Shown: one piece after another, positions 33,901-40,922 of the stretch
How the letters are laid out: each line of letters begins with the position of its first letter
Position numbering within the stretch: the stretch's first letter is position 1
Assembly: GCA_902779865.1 (NCBI GenBank)
Contig: CACZDG010000018.1
Span: forward strand, 1-40,922
From: an uncultured bacterium
GTDB lineage: Bacteria; Verrucomicrobiota; Kiritimatiellia; RFP12; UBA1067
Direction: 5' to 3'
Length of the DNA stretch: 40,922 bases
The notes under the pieces: model-generated
Told to the model about the DNA's origin: nothing
What the model saw: only the letters and a program-made list of their open reading frames with translations
Database searches by the model: none
Translations under genes and position numbers: made by a program

Positions 33901-36900
33901 GCAAAACTAGCGAAGATGGAATCGTTGGGAGAGAAAGAGGTTGCGGTGGAACTTGTAGAGTTCTGCGACGACGCGGAAAGCACTAGCGGCCCGCTCCATC
34001 CTGTCGGAGTGTAAGGATAAAGGTCTGAAAGCATTGATGGCTCTATTGAATCAGAATACTGATAATCTTTTATCCAACCGCAGTCATCGCCCCCGCTCAC
34101 AGAACCGTCTTTACTATATACCCAGCGGAGTGTGTGCGTACCGCTGCCCGTGACTATGACATATTTCTGACTCCAGTCAACGGTGCCACTGATAGCGTCC
34201 CTCTGCTGGCCATCCACATAGAAACTCAATTTGTCGCAAAAGTGTTCGCTCGACACTTTCCACGTGAACGACACTGTTCCTTCCCCAGACACAGTAGTCT
34301 CGATCCACGTTGATTGGCTGTCCGTAATCGTACCACTCTTCCAACTGCCGTCCGCTTGCTGCGACCAGTTCGCGTCACCTCCTAAGGTAAACGAAGCCGA
34401 AATCCAGTGTGCATAATAGCTGACATTCGCCGTCACGATGGTTGTAGGAGTTATCTGCGTACCACCGCTTGATGCCGTCCACCACCCCGCAAACATATAC
34501 CCGCTCCGTATCGGCGTCGGCAATGTTCCAACGGCAGCCCCGCTTGCGACCAGTCGCGAAGTCGGCGAAACGGTGCCGCCGTTGGGGATAAACGTCACCG
34601 TATAATTGACCGGTATCGCCGTCCAATGCGCAAAGTATGTCACGCTTGCCGTAACAACCGTAGAGGCCGTTATCCGTGTACCATCGCTTGCCGCCGTGTA
34701 CCAACCATCAAATGTGTAGTTGCTCCGTGACGGAGTTGGCAAGGCACCGACCGCAGTTCCACTTACGACTTGTCGTGTCGTCGGCGAGACAGTGCCGCCG
34801 TTCGCGTTGAAGGTGACGGTGTAGGTATTCGCCGTCCACTTCGCGTAGAGCGTGGCGTTTGCGGCGAGCGTCACACTCTGGCCGTTGGAATACACTACCT
34901 CGCCGCTTGCGCTCGTCGCCCATCCGGCGAACGTGTAGCCTGTGCGCGTGAATGTATTGGCGCGGAGCGCCTGTGCCACGCCATTCGTGAACGTCTGCTC
35001 CGCCATCGTGCCCGTACCGCCGTTCCTATCGAAAGTGACAGTATAGGTTTCGGGTACGGGGTCATCGGTCTGCTCGTACAAGGCAGTAATCGTCATCGCG
35101 CTGCGAATATCCGTACGCTTGCTGTAATCCCAATCGACAAATCTCCAGCCACGATTCGCAGTTATCACGGGATCGACGGCATTGCCGCCAAACGCAACTG
35201 TCTGCGTCAGGGCGCCGCCGCCGGTGCGCGTCGCTTTGCCGTCGAGATTGAACGTCACATTATAAGATGGGGCAGTACCCGTAACTTCTAAAGAATATGA
35301 GTCTACAGGCGTAGCATTGCCCACTCGGTAATCGCCTGAGCCATCAAATATTTCCGGTCTCTCCAGCCCACTTGCAGCATTCCAGACCCGGAAGAAATAG
35401 TACCCATTGCCATGGTTCAACGACATTCTGCAAACGCCATCCTCAGAGTCAATTCTTTGCACGGCTACCAAGTAGTTTGTATCGGTGTTCGCCGTTTCAT
35501 CGTAGCCACGAAAATAGGCTGCAACGACATCACCAAACATAGGCGTTTTCCCGAAAAGCGACACCTCCAGGCGATCTATCACCTTAGGCGTTTCAGTGGC
35601 AACATGGATTTCACCAAATGGATGCTCAAACGAACTCCCCCCAGAGGCAATCGCCGACATGACCTGCATAGAAGCGACCGAGGTCGACATACCAGACTGA
35701 TCGAAAACAAGTTGATATGCGGAATTCGCATACACCCAATACCCAACGCCTGGTGCAAGAGAAGTAAAATCGGTTCCGGCAAACTGCCCACGGGCATTTA
35801 AAACATATCTGATCTTGCCTGACGCCAATGCCGTCCGCAGTACATCTTCATACCTTCCTGCACGAGGTAAAGTATACCCAATGCAGTTCCAGCCGGCGGA
35901 AAGCGAAATAGATGCGTCGGGATTTGCTAATCCCTCTACTGACCATTCCGCTGAATTGTTTGCGTAAACCCAGTACCCTTTGCCAATCTGAATCTGTCCA
36001 ATTTCGTTCCCAGTATCACCTGGCGCCCAAATGGAAGAAGCATTGCCTGGAATCACATACCTTATGCGGTCAGCGACCGGGCGGAATACATTTTCAGGCG
36101 TGGGTACATCAGGCAACGCGCTGAACGAAACAAGATTCCACCCGACACCAAGTGTCACCGGACAGGGAACCGGTGCATTCGCACTAAATGCGATTTCATA
36201 CGGGGAAGCGGATGTTCCCGTAACCGCGCCTGCGGAGACCTGTAACGAAGCCGAGGCGTCGAGTATCTCGGATTTGTCCGCATCCCAAAGCTTGAACGTC
36301 AATGTCTTGTGCCCAGAGAAACGCATCACCACTCGACATGTCGCCGAAGCTTGCCCATTCACATTTGCATACGTAATTGGTGCCTTGCCGACAATGGTGT
36401 TCCCCGAAAAAACAGCGAGAATATCACCCGCCGAAGCCGGCTCCCCATCAACCGACACGGATGCCTCGATAATCGTCGGCGAAACGAGTGGTTCAGGCGT
36501 CACCTGCCCAAATGGATCGGATGACGCAGCGTCGAAACGGACAGGCGACGACGAAGTCCCTTGCGGGGTGCTCGTACCCGCTAGCGTCTGGAGACAGTTA
36601 TATATGGTTCCATTGTCACCCTCACTGGCATCCCATACCTTGAACGAAATACGTTCACCCGATTCGGCAATATTCACACCCATCGTAACGCGCCCGTTCG
36701 CAACGATACGCGCCACTCCTCGTACCTCGTTCCCAGAATAGGCGGCAATCTGGTCGCCCACAGCCGCCAAGACATTGTTGATGTACACAACGCCCTCTAC
36801 AACCATCGGGGCATTAGGATATGAAACAGGATCGGCAAATGGTTTGGGATCAGGACCAGGCGTTACACCCGTGCCGCGTATTGTTATCGTCTTGGTCGCG

Positions 36901-39900
36901 GTCTTTCCGCCAAACACGGCTTGAAGCGTAATCGTCCTATTAACAGTTGTCTCTCCAGCCGTCACGCGACCTTCTGTGCTGACGGACGCATACGTAGAAC
37001 CGGACGTAATCGACCATGTTGGAGACACGTCAGAGGTAGAACCGTCAGAATACGTCCCTACGCATCGATAATCCGCAACTCCCTTGGAATCGATGGACGA
37101 GTTGCCTGATATGGCGATGGAATTTAACGTTTTCTGCGGATTGACGACGGTGAAAGATAGCGAAACGACGTTGTTGGTATATGTCGATTCTTGCACGCCG
37201 TAGTTCTCAAAATGGTCCTCGTTCAGATGCATGACCGCAGTGTAAGCACCAGGAACTAGTCTTGAAGTGTCGAAATGCCATCGTCCTTGCATCGAATTGT
37301 TCGCGACAACACCGGACATGTATTCTGTTGCAATGAGAATGATTTTCGCGCCCGTCGCCTTATTGTAAACATGAATGCTGTTCGTGATTGGTCCGCTCAC
37401 AGCGCTCCAATTCGCCTCACCCCAAAGATACCTGACCCAAACGACCTCATTGGTGGTGAATGTGCTTTGGGGCTCCATGGAATCACTCGCCGTTGTGAAG
37501 AAAGGCGCCGTAGGCCAAGTGTCGTGTTGCTTGAACACGATGTCCGTGACAGCCGGAGGCAGCGAATAGGAATACTTGAGCGAATAAGACGCATCTTTCT
37601 GATAATTCGCTCCGGCTCCTCTCACTCGCAAGTAATAAGTTCCCGAAGTCACGGGAGTGTACTCCAACTTGAAGTTTGCATCGCCAGATTGCTGTTCAGG
37701 CCAGCGGATGTCATCATGGTAGGCGACTCGATTTGCCGCATTGGTAGATGTGGAATTGAATAATTCCCCATACATATCCGACGTCCCCGTCGACTCAAAC
37801 ACGTATGTCCGCCCAGCCGTCATCGAAATGCGGAAGAAGTCGTATATATCTGTCGGTGAGAGTGTATGCGGCCCATGCGTCTGAACAGACGTTGTCGGTG
37901 TTATCAGCGTACCGCCCGATGGCGTATCGTCGCCAGAATCCCATGCGTCTCCAGCTGAAATATACTGATAAACGAGCGAATATGAACCGGATGCGGTACT
38001 TTGGGTATTGATATTTCTCACACGTAAGTAATATGTGCCAGAAATCGAAGGTGTGTATTCTATCCTAAAGTTTCTATTCGTGCTTAAGTTGATATCATCA
38101 TTATAAGCAACACGTTTTGAAAGGGACACCGAATCATACAATTCACCAACGGTGTCATGTGTCCCGATTGTCTCAAATATGTATCGTCTATTTGCCGTAA
38201 GAGATACCTTGAAGAAGTCGTTCGTATCCGTTCCTCCCAAGGTATGAACTCCATGCGTCGAGCGGCTTGTCGTCGGCGTAATCGTTGTGCCGCCCGACGG
38301 CGTGTTGTCGCCCGGATCCCAACTGTCGCCAGTCGAAGCTTGTGCGTAGCCCGTCGCATAAGAGCCATAAGCCGACTGATTTGCGCCCGATGATGACGAT
38401 GCGGCGCAGACCCAGTAGTAATACGGCGTCCCGGAAGTTACGGAATAGTCGTTGTATGAAGTTCCAGTCTGCCAACTACCGAGTGCTGTCTTCGTACCTG
38501 TAGAAGAAGTGGCGCGATAAACGTGATAATAAGTGGCACCGGAAACAGAAGACCACGTTACGTTGACCCGATCGGAATACGTTCCTCGCGAAGCAGACGG
38601 AACAGGCGAAACAAGTTGTCCGTCACTGAGTGCCTTATACACATTTAATCTCTTTCCAGTCGAAACCATCCCAGAAAGTGCCGCAACTGCATCACCGCCC
38701 GCATACAACTTTTGAATCAATTGCAGATACGTGTAAGAAGGATATTGAGCTTTCAGAAGCGCCAGCGCACCTGCGACAAATGGAGTCGCCTGCGAAGTTC
38801 CACTCATTGAAGCATACGCTGTTGAAGAAGTATGATATATCGACAGAATATTGTCGCCAGGAGCAGCTATATCCACAGTTGAAGCACCATAATTACTGCC
38901 CCCAGACCATGCATTCTTCTCACGTGTACAAAGCGTGTCAGACGTATCAGTTGCAGCTACAGAAACAATATTTGCAAGTGAATACGATGAAGGGTAGTGC
39001 GGATACGTATCATTATCTGTCCCATCGTTTCCAGCTGCGCACACAGCGATAATCCCTGCACTTTGAAGTCTAGAAAATGCAAGATATCCAGCTGAGCTAT
39101 AGTCGCCGCCACCTTGACTCAAACTGACAATGTGAGCACCATTAGTCCGTGCCCACTCCATACACAGAATCATGTCACTGGTCGATCCGCCGGCTCTTCC
39201 GTCAGATGTGAGAAAAAGGTTCTTGCAAGCCATTATCTTTGTCGTCCACGCTACTCCGGAAACTCCTATTGAGTTATTGCCTACCGCGCCAATGATTCCC
39301 GCGCAATTTGATCCATGCCCTTGATCATCCATTGGATTTCCTGAAATCACGCCCTGATATGCTCTCATACCATATTTGAAATTTGTTGCCGTAGCACTTG
39401 AATTACGCGTCCACAGATTACCAATTATATCTTGATGATTGTAATTGACGCCAGAGTCTATAACCGCGACAACGACTGATGATGCGTTAGTTCGAATATT
39501 CCATGCCTCTGGGGCCTTTATTTTCGTCAACCCCCATTGTGCCGAATAACGTACATCGTTTGGCACTCTATTTACAGTTCTAATTGGATCCTCTTCCACC
39601 ACAACATCAGACTTATATCCCAATACCGCCTCACGGAGTGAAGTCACGGAGTCAAACGAAATCTCCGGCACCATAACCGCAACTATTTTCGCCCCCTTCT
39701 CCAGCTCCATCAATGGCGACTTCACAATCGCCCCTTTTGCCTCTAACTTCCCCTTGAAATCCTCAAACGACGTTTCACCGTCTATCGTCAACAACACTTG
39801 ATTTGCCACGTATTCCCGTGTAGCAACGACTTGCATTTCTCCTTTTTCGTCGGGGCGACTCTCCTCTTCGATATGCGCCGTATAGCCCTCCTTCGGCTCA

Positions 39901-40385
39901 ATCAACCACTCGCGCAGTTCGCCGGGTTTGCCGCCTTTCTCATTTGGCGGGAGTTCCACCGTCCGGTACGCTATCGTTTTCCCGGCAAACTTGCTCTTCG
40001 CCGGTGCCGGCCAGTCGCCATCGCCCGTCTTGCGAACGGGAGTCCCGTCTGGCGAATATGCCGCGCTGGCTGAACTGGAATCTCCAGCATTGTTCGGACG
40101 GACTGCCGTCTTTTGAGTGCTTTTCGCTTCAGCAACAGAATTCGACTCCACAACAGACGTAGTCGTCACAGCAACAACAGGGGTGCTGCCTTTTACCTTT
40201 TCCTTCTTAGTGTGCGCTGTCTTTTCAGCACTCCGCTGCTTTTCGGCATTTTCGACTTTAGTCGCATTTACCGCTTGCACCTTAACAGTTTGTCCCTTGT
40301 CTGACGCATCTCGCCAGCAGAAACACACCGCAAGCGCCAGTGCGGCAATAACCGCTCCTACGCCAATCGCCCTCTTTTTCTTCAT
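30909..40385 (-). CDS. Giant secreted subtilisin-like multidomain surface protease
   Basis: The 3158 residues start at ATG 40385 (AAGGT 6 nt upstream; Lys-rich start then hydrophobic AIGVGAVIAALALAVCFCW). An in-frame GTG at 40454 is less likely because its purine tract abuts it. The S8 subtilase domain has all three catalytic residues: D310 (VIDSGVNYNHQD), H357 (GHGSNCAG) and S531 (SGTSQATPF). By rough position there follow a fibronectin III-like domain (~590-680), two PPC-like domains (~690-940), a bacterial Ig-like domain (~1087-1173), and further beta domains. InlB B-type repeats lie at ~1705-1993 and ~2390-2536, with a CARDB-like domain at ~2128-2245. PPC-like modules occur at ~2250-2383 and ~2765-2898, and BspA-type leucine-rich repeats at ~2550-2698. 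A C-terminal region with LKIGKINVRKGTVKISATVT ends the protein. Likely a surface adhesin and protease; target unknown. Base composition is visibly less GC-rich than its neighbours. Confidence 0.9.
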   Translation of the reverse strand: MKKKRAIGVGAVIAALALAVCFCWRDASDKGQTVKVQAVNATKVENAEKQRSAEKTAHTKKEKVKGSTPVVAVTTTSVVESNSVAEAKSTQKTAVRPNNAGDSSSASAAYSPDGTPVRKTGDGDWPAPAKSKFAGKTIAYRTVELPPNEKGGKPGELREWLIEPKEGYTAHIEEESRPDEKGEMQVVATREYVANQVLLTIDGETSFEDFKGKLEAKGAIVKSPLMELEKGAKIVAVMVPEISFDSVTSLREAVLGYKSDVVVEEDPIRTVNRVPNDVRYSAQWGLTKIKAPEAWNIRTNASSVVVAVIDSGVNYNHQDIIGNLWTRNSSATATNFKYGMRAYQGVISGNPMDDQGHGSNCAGIIGAVGNNSIGVSGVAWTTKIMACKNLFLTSDGRAGGSTSDMILCMEWARTNGAHIVSLSQGGGDYSSAGYLAFSRLQSAGIIAVCAAGNDGTDNDTYPHYPSSYSLANIVSVAATDTSDTLCTREKNAWSGGSNYGASTVDIAAPGDNILSIYHTSSTAYASMSGTSQATPFVAGALALLKAQYPSYTYLQLIQKLYAGGDAVAALSGMVSTGKRLNVYKALSDGQLVSPVPSASRGTYSDRVNVTWSSVSGATYYHVYRATSSTGTKTALGSWQTGTSYNDYSVTSGTPYYYWVCAASSSSGANQSAYGSYATGYAQASTGDSWDPGDNTPSGGTTITPTTSRSTHGVHTLGGTDTNDFFKVSLTANRRYIFETIGTHDTVGELYDSVSLSKRVAYNDDINLSTNRNFRIEYTPSISGTYYLRVRNINTQSTASGSYSLVYQYISAGDAWDSGDDTPSGGTLITPTTSVQTHGPHTLSPTDIYDFFRISMTAGRTYVFESTGTSDMYGELFNSTSTNAANRVAYHDDIRWPEQQSGDANFKLEYTPVTSGTYYLRVRGAGANYQKDASYSLKYSYSLPPAVTDIVFKQHDTWPTAPFFTTASDSMEPQSTFTTNEVVWVRYLWGEANWSAVSGPITNSIHVYNKATGAKIILIATEYMSGVVANNSMQGRWHFDTSRLVPGAYTAVMHLNEDHFENYGVQESTYTNNVVSLSFTVVNPQKTLNSIAISGNSSIDSKGVADYRCVGTYSDGSTSDVSPTWSITSGSTYASVSTEGRVTAGETTVNRTITLQAVFGGKTATKTITIRGTGVTPGPDPKPFADPVSYPNAPMVVEGVVYINNVLAAVGDQIAAYSGNEVRGVARIVANGRVTMGVNIAESGERISFKVWDASEGDNGTIYNCLQTLAGTSTPQGTSSSPVRFDAASSDPFGQVTPEPLVSPTIIEASVSVDGEPASAGDILAVFSGNTIVGKAPITYANVNGQASATCRVVMRFSGHKTLTFKLWDADKSEILDASASLQVSAGAVTGTSASPYEIAFSANAPVPCPVTLGVGWNLVSFSALPDVPTPENVFRPVADRIRYVIPGNASSIWAPGDTGNEIGQIQIGKGYWVYANNSAEWSVEGLANPDASISLSAGWNCIGYTLPRAGRYEDVLRTALASGKIRYVLNARGQFAGTDFTSLAPGVGYWVYANSAYQLVFDQSGMSTSVASMQVMSAIASGGSSFEHPFGEIHVATETPKVIDRLEVSLFGKTPMFGDVVAAYFRGYDETANTDTNYLVAVQRIDSEDGVCRMSLNHGNGYYFFRVWNAASGLERPEIFDGSGDYRVGNATPVDSYSLEVTGTAPSYNVTFNLDGKATRTGGGALTQTVAFGGNAVDPVITANRGWRFVDWDYSKRTDIRSAMTITALYEQTDDPVPETYTVTFDRNGGTGTMAEQTFTNGVAQALRANTFTRTGYTFAGWATSASGEVVYSNGQSVTLAANATLYAKWTANTYTVTFNANGGTVSPTTRQVVSGTAVGALPTPSRSNYTFDGWYTAASDGTRITASTVVTASVTYFAHWTAIPVNYTVTFIPNGGTVSPTSRLVASGAAVGTLPTPIRSGYMFAGWWTASSGGTQITPTTIVTANVSYYAHWISASFTLGGDANWSQQADGSWKSGTITDSQSTWIETTVSGEGTVSFTWKVSSEHFCDKLSFYVDGQQRDAISGTVDWSQKYVIVTGSGTHTLRWVYSKDGSVSGGDDCGWIKDYQYSDSIEPSMLSDLYPYTPTGWSGPLVLSASSQNSTSSTATSFSPNDSIFASFAVANSGAAFENDFEWALYVDESLRTTGANWGQGLSSNGSSRWTAIAIGPLSVGTHTVKVVYDYTGLVAESNEGNNIVTKTVTVSGTVTRPSNDDFANATVISGAAGSTAGSNINATYQSGEPLTDVRASATNTIWWTWTAPASGSVQFNTIASEVYDTVMGIYTGTSVSALTRVAANDDCRESRGYSQSSNSFTVVSGTKYHIAVSGGSYRYQGGIQLNWSMPNVPLSTYTVTFNANGGTGTMAVQTFTQGVAQVLRANAFTRTGYTFAGWATSASGAVVYTNGQSVTLTANATLYAKWTPNTYAVTFNANGGTVSPTTKTVTFDATYGTLPTPTRNGYTFDGWFTAASGGTQVTASTKVAITSAQTLYVHWTPRQGPVSDPMPYPLSPAQGLTIINGVVTDWDGTGPVDMIIPDGVTAIGEYVFHRAWFERGVHVRSVKLPDSLTRLGEGAFVGSNLEAIEFGAGLQVIEHSAFANTRLSGKIVLPTMVMTVGKQAFMGTKIRHIYLPASLSVLSRAAFEDCTYLVGVHFLGDAPRLDLSTDDTFVSQSTSVFEGCNASAIVHVVNGTVGWMGSATADLPYRWPLNDPNSLAVRGDESPVPGEDVFSDSFANATRLVSSAGRLFGSNANATQEVGEPLVKFASTAANTVWVDWTAPKDGVMMFSTEGSDIDTVMGVYAGASLGKLAAVAENDDYGASNLSSACWFRVTGGRTYHIAIAGYNGETGRIALQWSYLSGGVMDTEFSKAQAVNGALYDTYGILVGTVQLKIGKINVRKGTVKISATVTLLADGKVKKITSKAVTFNVYDLPRETLVFKAPIGNMTLEVAEGGLFSLSNDMYAMSQAAIGGTMSNEHVFSMLDFSDFDVPGELLSDLLPWNETFVAARSKWQFAKAATVKWAKPKKGAEPPEIYDGESDKGLIVDDTKGKTNLSGLKLTYTAKTGQFKGSFKAYALEEANGKMKLKKYTVNVIGFVVDGRGIGEARCKRPAGGPWTVTVE
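32949..33218 (-). repeat. Internal direct repeat copy 1 (InlB B-repeat pair)
   Basis: This 270-bp stretch aligns without gaps to 34779-35048 at about 87% identity (35 mismatches counted by eye), including an identical run of about 40 bp. It encodes a pair of InlB B-type repeats (YTVTFNANGGT, RTGYTFAGWATSASG, LYAKW). Confidence 0.85.
34779..35048 (-). repeat. Internal direct repeat copy 2 (InlB B-repeat pair)
   Basis: Partner of the repeat at 32949-33218, in the same orientation 1830 bp away. A third, more diverged unit lies at about 34560-34620. Recombination between the two copies would delete 1830 bp (610 codons) in frame. Confidence 0.85.
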
Positions 40386-40425
40386 CTCTGCACCTTTCTT
40401 TTTTGCCTTTCCCCAAGGTTTCAGA

Positions 40426-40481
40426 CATCGGATTCGGTGCGGGGAAAATGACACCTCCTCCGATGCATCGGATTAGGTGCG
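40426..40481. repeat. Two 16-bp direct repeats in the leader of the giant protease gene
   Basis: CATCGGATTCGGTGCG at 40426-40441 and CATCGGATTAGGTGCG at 40466-40481 differ at one base and are 40 bp apart. The second copy is one arm of the long inverted repeat at 40465-40587. CCGATGCATCGG at 40460-40471 is a perfect palindrome at the junction. Together they provide alternative pairing partners for the 5' arm. Confidence 0.7.
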
Positions 40482-40587
40482 TAGGATGAACCTTTGTGGA
40501 TACACCAAAGGAGGCGAACCTGCACGGACCGGCAGTGTCCTTTGTATGCGTCCACGGATTCAAGTTTCCTACGCTTTAATCCGACGC
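40465..40587 (-). repeat. Long imperfect inverted repeat (hairpin) upstream of the giant protease gene
   Basis: Arms of about 48 bp face each other around a ~25-nt centre (40513-40537). Blocks shared by both arms, in order from the outside, are TCGGATTA, GCGTAGGA, TGAA, CC, GTGGA, TACA and AAGGA, with short insertions between them. Roughly 38 positions match. As RNA on the minus strand it would form one long hairpin, ending 80 nt before the ATG at 40385. Inner segments can also re-pair: CAAAGG at 40506-40511 can pair with CCTTTG at 40491-40496 or at 40539-40544. It may be a regulatory leader RNA, a miniature mobile element or an extragenic palindrome. Confidence 0.75.
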
Positions 40588-40692
40588 GCCCCAAACACGA
40601 TTCCATGCTACTGTTCTTCGCACTTCCTCATGCGGGTAATCTGTCTGTCCCTTGGACTGGGTTTTCAAGGCCCAATCCGCAGAACGAGTAGT

Positions 40693-40721
40693 AGGATACC
40701 AAAAACCGCCCTGCAGCGCAA
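40693..40721 (-). promoter_or_regulatory. Predicted promoter of the giant protease gene
   Basis: Minus strand TTGCGC, 17-bp spacer, TATCCT, with TGG before the -10. It overlaps the terminator hairpin of the upstream gene and predicts a leader of about 300 nt. Less certain than the others. Confidence 0.4.
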
Positions 40722-40730
40722 GCAGTTTTT
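40701..40730. terminator. Bidirectional intrinsic terminator
   Basis: AAAAACCGC (40701-40709) pairs with GCAGTTTTT (40722-40730), with one G-U pair and a 12-nt loop. The T5 and A5 ends give a U-tract in either direction. It lies 48 bp after the stop of the partial minus-strand gene that enters from the right. Confidence 0.6.
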
Positions 40731-40777
40731 CGGGGAAAGTGACAAAAAAAATAGATTTAGAAACAACAGTTACGCCA

Positions 40778-40922
40778 CTATCTCAGGCGGATGAGAAACT
40801 TCGTGTACTCTCTGGAATAGGATGCATCGACCTCAACATCGCCGACGCCGCGCTTGACAATCCTCAAGCGGTTCCACTGCGGCTTGAAGTCGCTACGGTT
40901 GATGGTCAACGTACGCGAGACG
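40778..40922 (-). CDS. C-terminal fragment of an unidentified protein
   Basis: The last 48 codons of a minus-strand gene that enters from the right edge, reading VSRTLTINRSDFKPQWNRLR onward, through GDVEVDASYSREYTKFL, and ending IRLR before a TAG at 40778. Codon use is consistent with coding. A terminator hairpin follows 48 bp downstream. The family is not recognisable from this fragment. Confidence 0.6.
   Translation of the reverse strand, partial: VSRTLTINRSDFKPQWNRLRIVKRGVGDVEVDASYSREYTKFLIRLR

Noticed and set aside
40386..40454. GTG 40454 as start of the giant protease (3181 residues)
   Set aside because: The purine tract directly abuts the GTG, while ATG 40385 has AAGGT at good spacing and begins a proper Lys-rich signal sequence.
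40465..40587. Integron attC site
   Set aside because: Ends do not show the RYYYAAC/GTTRRRY boxes and no integrase or cassette array is present.

Overview
The window looks like chromosomal DNA from a GC-rich, probably anaerobic, Gram-negative-type bacterium. Several features together fit the PVC superphylum, most likely Kiritimatiellota or a relative among Verrucomicrobiota/Lentisphaerota. These are an Rnf electron-transport operon, exported DUF1080 and Gfo/Idh sugar enzymes, a zinc-type S14, and a giant surface protease built from InlB-type, PPC-like and BspA-like modules. The taxonomic call is inference; no rRNA or tRNA gene was seen.

Layout: 1-1400 is the N-terminal two thirds of fusA (minus strand), divergent from a CDF cation-efflux gene (1656-2543). 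A frameshifted HU/DUF4469-type gene (2746-3780, minus) follows. It is divergent from an exported TPR-like protein of unknown function (3961-5973), which overlaps a tRNA-dihydrouridine synthase gene by 4 nt (5970-6926). A minus-strand operon (11233 to 6954) encodes an exported two-domain DUF1080 protein, an exported heparinase II/III-like polysaccharide lyase and an exported sugar isomerase/epimerase-like protein. It shares a 219-bp divergent promoter region with the rnf operon (11453-17754: rnfA, B, C, then an AlbA_2/GHKL-like regulator, then rnfD, G). No rnfE is present.

From 30533 down to 17762 runs one minus-strand block: S10-L3-L4-L23-L2-S19-L22-S3-L16-L29-S17-L14-L24-L5-S14-S8-L6-L18-S5-L15-SecY. 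L30 is absent between S5 and L15. The usual adk/map/infA genes after secY are replaced by an exported parvulin-type prolyl isomerase and an exported Gfo/Idh oxidoreductase. A perfect 10-bp hairpin lies between L15 and secY, and S10 has a long, hairpin-rich leader of about 280 nt.

30909-40385 (minus) is a single 3158-residue subtilisin-like surface protein. Its leader holds a roughly 123-bp imperfect inverted repeat that would fold into one long hairpin. The window ends in the C-terminus of an unidentified minus-strand gene.

Eight promoters can be proposed by eye, and seven have a -35 beginning TTGC with a 17-18 bp spacer to a TATAAT-like -10. The Rnf complex (ferredoxin:NAD+ oxidoreduction coupled to ion transport) would supply energy. 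The exported DUF1080, Gfo/Idh, isomerase and lyase proteins look like parts of an extracytoplasmic glycan/3-keto-sugar pathway. The most unusual items are the regulator nested inside the rnf operon with its seven-copy Cys-containing heptapeptide repeat, and the long hairpin upstream of the giant protease.
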